From the NCBI GenBank assembly GCA_020718905.1, contig DYRD01000012.1, positions 1 through 47,852 of the forward strand: DNA of 47,852 nt. Direction: 5' to 3'. The notes under the pieces are model-generated. The model saw nothing but the letters and a program-made list of their open reading frames with translations, searched no databases and had not been told where the DNA came from. The DNA comes from Syntrophus aciditrophicus (GTDB lineage Bacteria > Desulfobacterota > Syntrophia > Syntrophales > UBA8958). Made by a program: the position numbers and the translations under genes. Every line of letters begins with the position of its first letter. The first letter of the stretch is position 1. Below, in pieces: positions 37,248 through 47,229 of the stretch.

Positions 37248-38198
37248 TCAGTTATCCTCACAAATGCGCGCCGCCGCGGAGAGGGTAGTCACGGAGAGGC
37301 AGTTAACACCGATGGTCTTGAAGAAATCCCGCAACGGCCGGCTCGGTCCGATTTCATATATCGTATCGGCCTCGGCGGCGATGGCGTCCATATTATCCCG
37401 CCAGCGAACCTTGCTCCCCAGCTGATAGGTGAGATAGCACAAGAGATCCTCCCGATGGCGGGTATGGAATTTTCCGGTATAATTCGAGGTTACCGCCATG
37501 GCCTTGTGGGCATCGACATCATCGCCCAGGGTTTGCAGGAGGTCGGAGAATTCCCACTCGATAGGGCGCATGAAGCGGCTATGAAAAGGGGCGCTAACAT
37601 TTAGGGGAACAAAACGTAAATCCCCGCCCGCTTCGACGACATCGGTGATCCTCACCGCCGCGTCGGGCAGGGCGCTGGCGTGGCCGCTGATGACGATCTG
37701 CCGGGAAGAATTCACGTTGGCGATATCTACGGGCAGATCGGACAGGGCCCCCTCCAATGCCTCCACATCGAGATCGGCGGCGATCACCGCCGCCATGCCA
37801 CCCAAACCCACGGGAACGGCTTCCTGCATCAGGCGGCCCCTCGCATGGACGACCTGCACGGCATCGCCCAAGGGCAGGACGCCCGCGGCCACAAGGGCCG
37901 TGAACTCGCCGAGACTGTGACCGCCGTAAAGGCGGGGCGACAGATCATAAAGGGCGTCCAGGCCGCGGAGCATGGCGATCTCCGTAGCCAGCAGGCAGGG
38001 CTGGGTGAATTCGGTCTGATCCAGCCGCTCGTCCGCCCCGAAACACATTTCCGCAACATCCCATCCCAGGGCGTCGGGGGCCTCTTCGTAAGCCTTCCGG
38101 CAAACTTGCAGTTGCTCGTAAAAATCCTTCCCCATCCCCTGGCGCTGAGCGCCCTGCCCGGGGAAAACGACGCCGACGGTTTTTTCTGAATTTGGCAT
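37248..38198 (-). CDS. fabD: Malonyl-CoA:ACP transacylase
   Basis: This 316-residue protein starts at ATG 38198 after GGAGAGG. It has FPGQGAQRQGMGKDF, the nucleophile Ser in GGHSLGEFTAL, catalytic His in SAPFHSRFM, and a Gln-rich QTEFTQPCL region. It loads malonate onto ACP. It is the first gene of the nine-gene minus-strand run and so defines the operon start, with the promoter expected in 38200-38300. It is intact. Confidence 0.92.
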   Translation of the reverse strand: MPNSEKTVGVVFPGQGAQRQGMGKDFYEQLQVCRKAYEEAPDALGWDVAEMCFGADERLDQTEFTQPCLLATEIAMLRGLDALYDLSPRLYGGHSLGEFTALVAAGVLPLGDAVQVVHARGRLMQEAVPVGLGGMAAVIAADLDVEALEGALSDLPVDIANVNSSRQIVISGHASALPDAAVRITDVVEAGGDLRFVPLNVSAPFHSRFMRPIEWEFSDLLQTLGDDVDAHKAMAVTSNYTGKFHTRHREDLLCYLTYQLGSKVRWRDNMDAIAAEADTIYEIGPSRPLRDFFKTIGVNCLSVTTLSAAARICEDN

Positions 38199-38602
38199 AA
38201 GATCCTCTCCTTTTCAGGCTTGTCAACCGCCCATAAGCAGGATTCATGCCAACACCGCATAAAGCGAGGGTAATGAAGTTTATCTATCTGAAATAAAAGA
38301 TTGTTTTATTTTCAAGATCCGGCTTGCCGGCGATCATCGTGACGGTGAAAAAGGAGAGTGTTTGGGTAGGTAAGTTTACAGTGCGAAGGGCACTTCGCAT
38401 TCATAAGCACAAAAACTGAGAGGGGTTTATTGCGGGTCTTGGCATTCCCGTTGCTTTCCACTCCTAAAAGCAGCAATTCCATCGATGACCAGCCCTGGGA
38501 AGAATTAGATCAACTGCTTGCCGGCGAGCCTTCGTAGACCCAGCATGAAGCGCCTCATCAACGTTATGGCAGATTAACGAAAAGGTAAACAGTCCTAACC
38601 GG
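38199..38602. other. Intergenic region upstream of fabD
   Basis: This 400-base gap between hicB and fabD has no supported gene; short frames here (for example about 38464-38658) lack family matches. The fabD ribosome site is at about 38203-38212. A/T-rich sequence at 38275-38310 could hold the operon promoter, but no pair of boxes is clear. I see no FabR- or FapR-like operator that I could identify by eye. Confidence 0.35.
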
Positions 38603-38932
38603 TTACGTAGAAAGACGAGACCGGATAAACCGGTTAAGTGAAACCCCTTCCTCGGCACAGCGGATAGCCAACTCCCGGTGCTTTTCAGGAGGGATTCTCA
38701 AAGTGAGATGTCCTTTGAATTTCTTGATCCCCAATGGCTGGGGTACTGTTTCACCCTCTTCCTGCATCCACTTGACGGATTCAGCGACAACATATTCAAT
38801 TTCCCGCAACGCTTCCTCAATCGTCTCCCCATGGGCAGCCAGGGAAGGGAACTCCAGGCATCTGGCCACATGACAATTGTCATCTTCCGACCACTCGATC
38901 CGGTAGGTATATTTTTCAATGTCACTCTGCAT
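38603..38932 (-). CDS. hicB: HicB-type antitoxin with ribbon-helix-helix domain
   Basis: This 109-residue protein has the HicB fold (YTYRIEWSEDDNCHVARCLEFPSLAAHGETIEEAL), which binds the toxin, then a C-terminal DNA-binding ribbon-helix-helix part (GHLTLRIPPEKHRELAIRCAEEGVSLNRFI). The start overlaps the hicA stop by 11 bases, toxin first, which is the usual HicAB order. The DNA-binding part should repress the palindrome in the hicA promoter. Confidence 0.9.
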   Translation of the reverse strand: MQSDIEKYTYRIEWSEDDNCHVARCLEFPSLAAHGETIEEALREIEYVVAESVKWMQEEGETVPQPLGIKKFKGHLTLRIPPEKHRELAIRCAEEGVSLNRFIRSRLST

Positions 38933-39161
38933 TTGCCTTCGCCTCCATTTTCCCGATGGCCCTCTTTACGTCTCTCACCTGATAGGATTTAGCCATCTTA
39001 TCAACTTCTTGCAGGTTTATCCTCGGATCGCCTTTCCAGGGCGTCTTGAAGATGTAATGACTCCCGCGTATCCTCGGTTTGCCGAAATATTTCGTACAGA
39101 TCTTCAGCAGATCGGCAAATAAGACATTCCGGGGATTTTCCAGGTAACCCCTGTCTTTCAC
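38922..39161 (-). CDS. hicA: HicA-type toxin (mRNA interferase)
   Basis: This 79-residue protein has a dsRBD-like fold with the catalytic His in RGSHYIFKTPW and a basic C-terminal helix (QVRDVKRAIGKME). It belongs to the longer HicA branch that starts with a LENPRNVLFADLLKI segment. The start is GTG 39161, directly after the promoter, with no ribosome site, so the mRNA may be leaderless. HicA cleaves mRNA, and the overlapping HicB should neutralise it. Confidence 0.88.
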   Translation of the reverse strand: MKDRGYLENPRNVLFADLLKICTKYFGKPRIRGSHYIFKTPWKGDPRINLQEVDKMAKSYQVRDVKRAIGKMEAKANAE

Positions 39162-39168
39162 GGGTCAT

Positions 39169-39197
39169 ATGATAGCGTATGCGCTATCGTCTGTCAA
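39169..39197 (-). promoter_or_regulatory. Strong sigma-70 promoter with embedded HicB operator
   Basis: On the minus strand TTGACA (39192-39197) and TATCAT (39169-39174) are exactly 17 bases apart. The spacer and -10 carry the perfect palindrome GATAGCG-N4-CGCTATC (39171-39188). Transcription would start at about 39162, one or two bases before the GTG at 39161. The placement fits autorepression by HicB. Confidence 0.85.
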
Positions 39198-39261
39198 GAA
39201 GAGAAATAGGAGGCAGCCACCGCTTATCATCCAGAAACAGCCGAATGGAGCTCCCTTTGTA

Positions 39262-40611
39262 TCATCTGACCTTCAGTCCCTCGTCGAGATAGCGGATTAC
39301 CGGGAAGAGAAAGAATTCGATCACGCGCCGTTTGCCCACATTGATTTCCGCCGTGACCGACATGCCCGGTTTTACGCGATAGACCGTCCCGTCGCTGGTC
39401 TTCAGGGCATCGGCGAGCATTTTCAGCCGTACGGGATAGCCGCCGGCCTCCGTTTCCGGACCTCTTTCCTTATCCCGGCCGCCTTATTTCTCTTCCAGAC
39501 TGAAAGGATTGATGGTCTGCACCGTTCCCTCTATGGTTCCATACTTCTGGAAGTCATGGGCATCAACCTTGATGACGCAGCGCTGCCCTTCCTTCACGAA
39601 GCCGCTGTCTTTGTTAAACACGACGGCATGGACAACCAGCGGCGTATTTTCCGGCACCAGGGTCGCCACGGGCTGGGCCGTAGTGACGACACCGCCCACC
39701 GTCTTGACGGGCAACAGATGGACATAACCGTCCACCGGCGAGACGATAAACCTTTTCTCCTGTTTGAATCTGATGCTGCTGACCTCGGCGGCCAACGTGT
39801 TTTTGCTTTGCATGTTCGTGGCATACTCGGTGAGCAGCTTCTCATGGAAGGTGTTTTTGAAGGTCAAAATCTCGTCCCTGATGCGCTCCAACCGGGTCGC
39901 CGTCTGCTCGAATTGACCCGTTTTGACACCGTATTCCTTCTCCAGGTTCATCCTTTCTCGCATCTTTTCCCGGTAACGGTTCTCGGCAAGGGCGCCCACC
40001 TCCACCAGGTCCCGCTGGCGACGCTCATCCTCGCGCGTGACCGCGACCAATTCCTTCAAACTGCGGATCTCATTTTTCAAGGTAGCGAGGGCGCTTTGGG
40101 TCTCCCCGTAAGCCTTCTCCTTCTCCTGGAGGGTAGAGAAATACAAATTCCGCTGGGCGCGGTATTGAGCCCGCTGCGTCTCCACCGTTTCGCCGGGGAC
40201 GCCTTGCCCGCGAGGTGCAAATCCCCGGTTTTCCAGCACCGCGTGGACCCGTTCCATGGCCATGCTTGAGTTCTGGAGATTCTTTTCCTTTCCTTCGAGA
40301 TCGGCCTTGTCGATGGATGGATCGATTTCCAGGAGGATGGCCCCTTTCTTCACCAGGTCCCCTTCCTTGACATGAATCCCAGTGATCACGCCTGTATCGA
40401 GGGGCTGTACGATCTTGACATCACCCACAGGCACGATCTTCCCCCGCACCGTAACGACGACATCGACCTTGACCAGGAACAAGCCGAGCAAAACGACAAC
40501 CATGAGGAAGATTATCGTCCACAGGAAAAGGGTCCCCAGGGGATTCGGCGGCCGCTCCTCAATCTCCGCCAGGATGGGCTTAAAATCATGCTGGTCGTTG
40601 TTCTTCTTCAA
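39262..40611 (-). CDS. HlyD-family membrane fusion protein of type I secretion, interrupted by a TAA near its end
   Basis: The protein starts at TTG 40611, overlapping the ABC gene stop by ATGA-like coupling. It has one N-terminal membrane helix ([20 protein letters not shown]), a lipoyl/barrel-sandwich part ([25 protein letters not shown]), a long coiled coil (about residues 110-260) and a second barrel half ([13 protein letters not shown]). A TAA at 39484 ends the first frame after FSLEEK. The same frame continues for 73 residues ([52 protein letters not shown]) and is needed to complete the family C-terminus. It bridges the inner-membrane ABC exporter to a TolC-type channel. No substrate gene is in view. 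Confidence 0.85.
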
Positions 40612-40997
40612 AGGCGATGCTGCTGATAAAGATAGGCGTAAAGTCCGTTTTGACGCATCAGGGACTCATGATTCCCCATCTCGGCGATCTTGCCGCGGTC
40701 AAGAACGATAACCAGGTCGCAATCCCGCATTACGGACAGGCGATGGGCGATAAAGATTACCGTCCGGCCTTTGCGGATCAAATTCAGATTCTTCTGGATA
40801 ATCCATTCCGATTCATAGTCCAGGGCGCTTGTGGCTTCATCGAAGATGAGGATGTTGGGATTCGTAATCAGGGCCCGGGCAATGGCGATCCGCTGCTTTT
40901 GCCCGCCCGACAGTGACGATCCCCGTTCTTCCACATAGGTGTCATACCCCATCGGCATTTCGGAGATGAAATCGTGGGCTCCGGCAATACGGGCCAC
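40608..40997 (-). pseudogene. C-terminal fragment of a type I secretion ABC ATPase (HlyB-like)
   Basis: Only the last 129 residues remain. They hold the signature [17 protein letters not shown], Walker [12 protein letters not shown] and H-loop IFIAHRLS, but no Walker A and no membrane domain. The frame begins with [14 protein letters not shown], the point where a family HlyB continues upstream for about 580 residues. Just beyond 40998 the sequence becomes A/T-rich and unrelated. So the gene was cut there, most simply by the insertion or rearrangement that brought in the neighbouring defence island. It sits directly upstream of its HlyD partner. Confidence 0.85.
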
Positions 40998-41190
40998 TCT
41001 TTACCCTATAATTTTATCAAGAGGTCTCAGATATTTATTGAAAGCGTTAATTTGATGGAATGGCCTTGTGTAGCAACTTTCGACCCGAAATTCGCAAGAC
41101 CATAAATATATCGATCCTCACTTGATTGAATGAATTGAAGGTTCTCTGTTCCTCTGTAGCGATGACCACAGTTGGTTCCTCCTAATTTTG

Positions 41191-41973
41191 TCACATCACG
41201 CCAAGTATCCAGCCCTCAACTTGGGAAAGCGTCCGTTCCGCGGGAGTTAGCGATGGCGACAAGAATGCTGATATGCTGCCATCTAGATCAGCTTGGCGCA
41301 GCCATCTGGCTACTGAATATGCGTCATGCTGGTCCTGGTTTCGCTCTTCGCGGGCAAAGCCCCGACTCCATAGAGATGGGTAAACCTCAACGATGACCGA
41401 TCGACCCGGTGGAAATTCCCAGCCATCGAAAGGCCAGAAGTGTACCTTGTCCGTCAGCTTCTGGCGAAGGTATATTAACCAAGGGATTCCGGAATGCGTC
41501 GATTTGGCAACCGAACCCTGTACGTCGAAGTGAAAGACCGATTTGGCGGAGCCGGCTCTTTCCTCGGTCAAGCGACGCCAACGGGCATTGTCCATACGAT
41601 CGGCGCCATTCCCTCTCAGACCATCCCGAATGAAATCCACATAGACATGATCATCATCCGTCGGCCAATGGCGCTGGAAGTCGTCGGGGAACGATGGCCA
41701 GTCGGGCAGAAGGCGGTGAACTTCAAAGTAACGGATGGGAAAGGAAAAACCGTGGTCTATGCCGACAATCGTATCTTGATCTCCTTGAAGCTCTTCCACC
41801 AGCCACTCGGCAATACCCCTTCTAGTCCAATATTTACGTGAGCTCGGCGGCGGTTGTACCTCCACCGGAAGGGAGACTCGATCAGCCCTATAAACCTGTA
41901 AAGCTTTTAGGCTTGCTGTCGGCGTTTGAGCGCCTGAATAATCTATTCCGATATAGCGGTAAAAAAATGACAT
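41191..41973 (-). CDS. DUF429-like protein with predicted RNase-H/RuvC-type fold
   Basis: This 260-residue protein has acidic residues in the order expected for an RNase-H-like core: Asp in YIGIDYSGAQ (about residue 11), Asp in TIVGIDHGFSFP, Glu in SVIVEVYPSLW and Asp in DQHDAYSVARWLR. This pattern, with VEVYPS and a C-terminal HDA helix, is shared with DUF429-type proteins of unknown function. It has no signal or membrane segment. It lies 42 bases after the hsdR end in the same direction and inside a defence island, so a nucleic-acid role in defence is possible but unproven. It is intact. Confidence 0.7.
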   Translation of the reverse strand: MSFFYRYIGIDYSGAQTPTASLKALQVYRADRVSLPVEVQPPPSSRKYWTRRGIAEWLVEELQGDQDTIVGIDHGFSFPIRYFEVHRLLPDWPSFPDDFQRHWPTDDDHVYVDFIRDGLRGNGADRMDNARWRRLTEERAGSAKSVFHFDVQGSVAKSTHSGIPWLIYLRQKLTDKVHFWPFDGWEFPPGRSVIVEVYPSLWSRGFAREERNQDQHDAYSVARWLRQADLDGSISAFLSPSLTPAERTLSQVEGWILGVM

Positions 41974-42015
41974 GCCTTCATCCGGAACGGGTACGACTAC
42001 CTACCTTTACCTGAT

Positions 42016-45000
42016 TCACTGTGTTGCGGCCTGATAATAAGGCGACGGCAATTGTGGATACACACGATATACGTGTCGATAAACTTCGTCCGCACGGGAC
42101 TGCACTTCACCTTCCGAGTACTGGTCCACTGGCAGGCCTGTTGAATCGTTCCACAGGAAATCCAAAATAGCCTGTCTCACGGCGTCGCGTGTGGTTTCCT
42201 TATCTTGCCAGCGGGTGATGCGCAACTTCTCTGCCTTGAGTCTCTGGAGCAATTCTACCGCAATTGCCTTGACCCGTTTGGCCTCTCCGGCGGCAAGGTC
42301 CTGCTTTTTTAAAAGGTCAAAGACCGCCAGCGCTTCCTCATCGAGTCCTTCCCGCACAGCGCGTCTTTCTTCATCCGTCATCTCATCAATAAAACGCAGC
42401 AGCCCTTCAAATGTCTGCTCAATGGTTACCCGGTCTTTTTCGCGGTTGTATTCGGCCACGATCTGCTCATAATGGCGCTGATAATCCGTGCGCAACGGGT
42501 TCTGTTGCAGCAGCCGCTGAAGGCGTATTTCAATAGCCGTCTTGAGATTCTGGACCGTTGTGCGTTTGGCAGGGCTCCGCTCGAATTCCCGCCGCAGCCG
42601 ATCAAAATCAATCCGGCTGATGTCGTACGGTCCCAGGTCTTCTTTACCAACGACATATCCCCGTGTCTCGATTGCCTCGTCCACCACCTGATGCAATTGC
42701 CGGATGATGTCGCTGATGTCCGCCTGTTCACGGTCCTGCTGGAGGCTCTTGTAAACAGCGTTGATCGCCTCGTAATCCCGGCGGTAATCATTGACACCCG
42801 AAACCGTGAGACAGGCCTTAAATTTCGAGAATACCGCCCGGCACATCACCTCGAAGCGTTTCCGCGTCTCGTCATTCTCGTTGGCTGCCTCCTTCGCAGC
42901 GGCAATGGCCGCGTTGCGTTCAAAACCCTTCCGGTTGATGATGTTTGTCCAGCGACGCGCCCCGCTCGGTGAGAAACGCCCGTACAAACGCGATGGCCTC
43001 CGCCAGATCGGCCAGTAGTTCCTCTTCCGGTTTGTCCGGTTCCTTTTCACCACCCTCTCCCGGGCGTCCTGTGTCGCCTGTTCCGGCAAAGGTTGCCAGG
43101 GCCTTGCGCAGATGCTTGAGGATGCCGCAATAATCCACAATCATGCCGTTGTTCTTGCCTTCGTTCACGCGGTTGGAGCGGGCGATGGCCTGCATCAGCG
43201 TGTGCGCCTTGAGCTGCTTGTCCAGATAGAGCGTTGAGAGTGACGGCACATCGAAACCTGTCAGCCACATGGCACAGACAATGGCAATGCGGAACGGGTG
43301 CTCTTCTTCCTTGAAGGCTTTGTCCACTGCCATCCGCTACATGGTGCGGAACTGTGGTTTTTGACGCATGGCCTAAGGAAGATCCATGCCGTCCTTGATC
43401 AGGCGGCGATGCGGCGTAATATCCAGATCCCACTTGCGAAACTTGTCCACCTCGCCCTGTTCCTCGCTGACCACTACGGCCATTCTGGTTTCGCGCATCC
43501 AGGCAATCTGTCTTTCGCGATATTGCTCTTCCTGTTCGTCTTTGATCTCTGCCAGTTCGGCTGTCAGCTCTGCAATCCGTTTTTCCCAATAACGGGCAAT
43601 GAGATTATACATCTTCACGCAGGTGATCTTGTCGATGCACACCAGCATAGCCTTGCCGGTTTCCCAGGTCTCGGAATAATGATCCATGAAATCGCGGGCC
43701 ACCTGATCCAGCCGTTTGTCGGCAGTGATGATGTGGTAGTCGCGCTTGAGCTCCTGTTCGAGCCTCTGGGCCACATCGATGTCGGCGGTTTCAAGCTCCT
43801 CCAGTTTCGCGGCGATGCGCTCGTTGAGATCGCCCACCGAGATGCCGAGCTTGTCGCCACGGGCGTAGTAGTAAAGGGGTACGGTGGCCTTGTCCTCCAC
43901 CGCCCGCTGGAAGTCATAGGTTGAAACATAGTCGCCAAAGACCCGCTTGGTGATCTCGTCGTCACTGAAAAGCGGCGTGCCGGTGAAGCCGATGTAGGAG
44001 GCATTGGGCAGGGCGTTGCGCATGTTCAGCGCGAGCGTTCCATACTGGGTTCGGTGCGCTTCGTCCGTAATGACGATAATGTCGCCCCGTTCCGAATAGG
44101 GCTGGTTGGGTTCCACCTCCCGGTTGAACTTGTGAATTAGAGAAAAGATATGCGTCTTCTGAAGCGCCAGAAGCCTGCTCAGGTTCTCGCCGCTGGATGC
44201 CCGGCAGGGGTCGCGGTCGTTGTCCACGACGCCGCATCCGGCGAAGGTTTTATAAATCTGCGTATCCAGATCGTCGCGGTCCGTCAGCACCAGAAAGGTG
44301 AAATTGCCGCCCAGTTTACGGTGGACCTTTTGGGTGAATAAAACCATTGAGTAGCTCTTGCCTGCCCCCTGGGTGTGCCAGAAAACGCCCAGTTTGCCGT
44401 TGCGATTTTTCCGGTCGCGCACTGCCTCGATAGCGCGGTTCACGCCGAGGGACTGATGATTGCGGGCCAGAATCTTCTTGGTTGCACCCGTCGAGTCGTC
44501 AAAGAGAATAAAGTTTTCCACCAGATCGATGAAATTTGCCTTGTCGCAAACGCCCTTGAGCAGCGTTTCCATGTCCACCACGCCCGGCTCGTCCTCGGCC
44601 AAGCGCTTCCATTCGTGGAAATGTTCGAAGCGGCTGGTCACGGAGCCGATTTTTGCCTCTACGCCGTTGGCCAGTGCCACAATCGCGTTGTGGTGGAAAA
44701 GGTGCGGCACCGTATCCTTGTAATCCTTGAAGTTCTTCTCATAGGCGACACGGATGTCACGGTCTACGGTCTTGAGCTCCATGAACAGCAGCGGCAGGCC
44801 GTTGACAAACCCGACGATGTCGGCCCGGCGGCATTAGAGATCGCCCCGCACCCACAGTTCCCGAATGCATAGGAAGTCGTTGTCCGCGGGATGAATGAAA
44901 TCCAGTACTCGCAGGCGTTCCTTCACCCGCTCGCCCTTGCCGTTGCGGAAGGCGACATGCACGCCATCTCGGATAAGGTTGTATTTGTCACGATTCGTGG

Positions 45001-45274
45001 CAATGAGCGACTGCGTCGCCGTCATAGCCACAATTTGCCGCACCGCGTCGTCGTATGCCTCATCGGGCAGGCCGGGGTTGAGTTCCGTAAGCTTCTTGCG
45101 CAATGGCCTTGTGAGCACCACCTACCGGTCTGATGCCCAGCCCAAAAGGCTATTCGGTCCGAAGTCCTCGTTGTTGTATGCATAGACCGATTGCCATCCT
45201 AGCTTTTGCTCTAGGTAGTCGGCAGTCGTTTACTGAACGAGGGTGTCTTCAGTGTAGCCTGAAATCGGCGTCAA
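42016..45274 (-). pseudogene. hsdR: Type I restriction endonuclease subunit R, with five in-frame stops and one frameshift
   Basis: The start is TTG 45274 after AAGGAG (MTPISGYTEDTLVQ). The frame stays aligned with family HsdR but meets TAA 45230, TAG 45122, TAA 44834, TAG 43373 and TAG 43337, then a one-base slip in an A run near 42945. Conserved parts are all visible: nuclease segment GLPLLFMELKT, helicase Walker A FWHTQGAGKSYSM, DEAH box ITDEAHRTQYG, AMWLTGFDVPSLSTLYLDK, MQAIARSNRVNEGKNNG, and the alpha-helical C-terminal domain. At several stops the family residue is readily identified (Q, E, Y, E, Q). No hsdM or hsdS is present in the window, so even an intact subunit could not form the enzyme from this locus. 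Confidence 0.85.
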
Positions 45275-45294
45275 ACCGTTATCTCCTTAATCTA

Positions 45295-47229
45295 TTATAG
45301 TTCAATCCCCATTTCACGAAGGAACCTGGAAGGCTGTTTCGTCCATCCGAAAACCTGTGCTGAAAAAGTCATGGTTAGGCTTTCCTGGGCACGAGTGATA
45401 GCGACAAAGCAGTTCCTGCGCTCCTCCTGCATCTCAAGGGAATCATTGCCCTTCTTGACAGAGGCCCAACTGGGAAGCTGATCTTCTACCAACCCCATGA
45501 GATAGACGTGTCCGAATTCCATTCCTTTAGAAGCATGGATAGTGAAGCAGGGGATCGCATCGGGTGGTTTCGGCGGTGTTTTAGAGGTAAGGTCGAGTTC
45601 GTGAAGCAACTGATGCAGACTCACGTCATCGCCTTCAAATTTCTTGATTATTTCGGCCAGGAGTATTTTCCAGACCTCTCGCTCTTCCTCGAATTCATTG
45701 AAGGCGTTTTCATCAGGCTGCGAATCGGCTTGACAGGCTTCCGCCCAGTCAAACAATTTGTCCGCAAAACCACGGTAATTCAGCGAGTTCAAAAGCGGCC
45801 TAATGTCTGTTTCAAGCAGGCGTCGTGTTCGTTCCTCAAGGGTGTCGCGACGCTTCACCTCGTCAAGCCAGGAACGAAGCAAGTCCGTACCGTCGGCGGA
45901 TGCGCGGGAAAGAACAGGGCTCAACTCGATGCTGATGCCTTCGAGTTCGTAAAACGCCTTTGAAAGACGTGCGAGCGACCGCTTGTCTTCCTTGGAATTC
46001 ACTAGGCGAAGGATGGCGTGCAACATCCTCAAGGGGGAGCTTTTGAATTCGTCCTTGCGGGCAGCAAAATAAACCGGCACACCCACCTCTTCAAGTTTTC
46101 TCCCAACCAGATCAAGAAGCTTTTTCGTGCGGGCGAGAACTGCACAGGATGTCCTCTCTTCCAATTTCCTTTGTGATATGTCTTGTGCGATCCATGCGGC
46201 TTCCTCATCAACGGAGTTGAAACGGAACACCCGCACGACATCGTCGCTTTCACCCTGCTTAACTGCTTTCAAAGGTTTTTTCCCGGCTGAACGGTTCAGG
46301 TTCTTCTCAATCAGGGCGTTGGCCAGTTCAATGACCAGCGGTGGGCAGCGGTAGTTTTCCGGAAGCTGCAACTCGGACACCCCGAAGTCGTCCCGCAGCG
46401 CCTGTATTCTTTTTGGATTCGCGCCATTCCATTGGTAAATGATCTGGTCGTCGTCCGCCACGACAAACAGCGTGGAAGGGTCAGGTTGTGCGATAAGCAA
46501 GAGAATCCGGTATTGGAAATGATTGGTGTCCTGGAACTCATCGACAAGGATATGTTTGAAAACCTTGCGAACATGCTTGATCAGGAAGGGAAATTTACTC
46601 AGAAGTTCTAGTGACTCGGCGATCAGGCTCGGGAAATCAAGGGAATTCGTCCGGCGCAACGCTTCCCGGTAGGCGGCATAGACACGGGCTAGCGGGATGG
46701 CGTTTTCGATGTTGGCCTGCTGGAGTAAGATTTCCGCTTGATCCGGTGCGATGCATTGCTCAAGCAGACGGGTGACCGCCGGAAGAAGCTGGGCGGCCTT
46801 GAAGTGTTCGGGCAACGAATAGGCAAGATCCTTCCGAAGCTGACCAAGTGCATCGTCCAACAGGGCCTCCCGGTCTGCGTCATTGGAGAGAATCTGGAAA
46901 TCAGGGCGGAAGTTTATATGATTCCCATGCTGCTGGAGCAGCTCGGCTGCATAGGAATGAAAGGTTGTCAGCCGTACCCGGCCAAGCTCCCTTGGAACCA
47001 GTTCCTCGACCCTGCCGCGCATCTCCGCTGCGGCCTTATTGGTAAAGGTAAGGGCCAGAATCCTGAAATACTGACCTTCAGATTGCTCCAGAATCCTAGC
47101 GATTCGGCAGGTCAACACGCGAGTCTTTCCTGAACCCGGCCCAGCCAATACCAGGAGAGGCCCCTTGTCCCATAACACGGCTTCACGCTGGTTTTCGTTA
47201 AGTGATGATAAATCGATCATTTCTTTCAA
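45295..47229 (-). CDS. UvrD/Rep-family helicase, Gabija GajB-like
   Basis: This 644-residue SF1A helicase is intact: Walker A LAGPGSGKT (residues 25-33), motif Ia LALTFTNKAAAEMRGRV, Walker B ILVDEFQDTNHFQY, ADDDQIIYQWNGA, LPENYRCPP, and later the FTIHASKGMEFGHVYLMGL and FVAITRAQE motifs. The start ATG overlaps the upstream TOPRIM gene stop (ATGA at 47226-47229). An OLD-type nuclease gene followed by a UvrD-like helicase gene is the arrangement of Gabija (GajA-GajB) and class 2 OLD loci. The helicase is longer than reported GajB proteins (about 500 residues), so a Gabija-like assignment is cautious. A stand-alone repair helicase is the alternative. Confidence 0.85.
   Translation of the reverse strand: MKEMIDLSSLNENQREAVLWDKGPLLVLAGPGSGKTRVLTCRIARILEQSEGQYFRILALTFTNKAAAEMRGRVEELVPRELGRVRLTTFHSYAAELLQQHGNHINFRPDFQILSNDADREALLDDALGQLRKDLAYSLPEHFKAAQLLPAVTRLLEQCIAPDQAEILLQQANIENAIPLARVYAAYREALRRTNSLDFPSLIAESLELLSKFPFLIKHVRKVFKHILVDEFQDTNHFQYRILLLIAQPDPSTLFVVADDDQIIYQWNGANPKRIQALRDDFGVSELQLPENYRCPPLVIELANALIEKNLNRSAGKKPLKAVKQGESDDVVRVFRFNSVDEEAAWIAQDISQRKLEERTSCAVLARTKKLLDLVGRKLEEVGVPVYFAARKDEFKSSPLRMLHAILRLVNSKEDKRSLARLSKAFYELEGISIELSPVLSRASADGTDLLRSWLDEVKRRDTLEERTRRLLETDIRPLLNSLNYRGFADKLFDWAEACQADSQPDENAFNEFEEEREVWKILLAEIIKKFEGDDVSLHQLLHELDLTSKTPPKPPDAIPCFTIHASKGMEFGHVYLMGLVEDQLPSWASVKKGNDSLEMQEERRNCFVAITRAQESLTMTFSAQVFGWTKQPSRFLREMGIEL

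Noticed and set aside
18689-43375. TAG read as pyrrolysine in metH, fabA and hsdR
   Set aside because: The interrupted genes are not Pyl enzymes, TAA and TGA interrupt other genes in the same way, and no pyl genes are in view.
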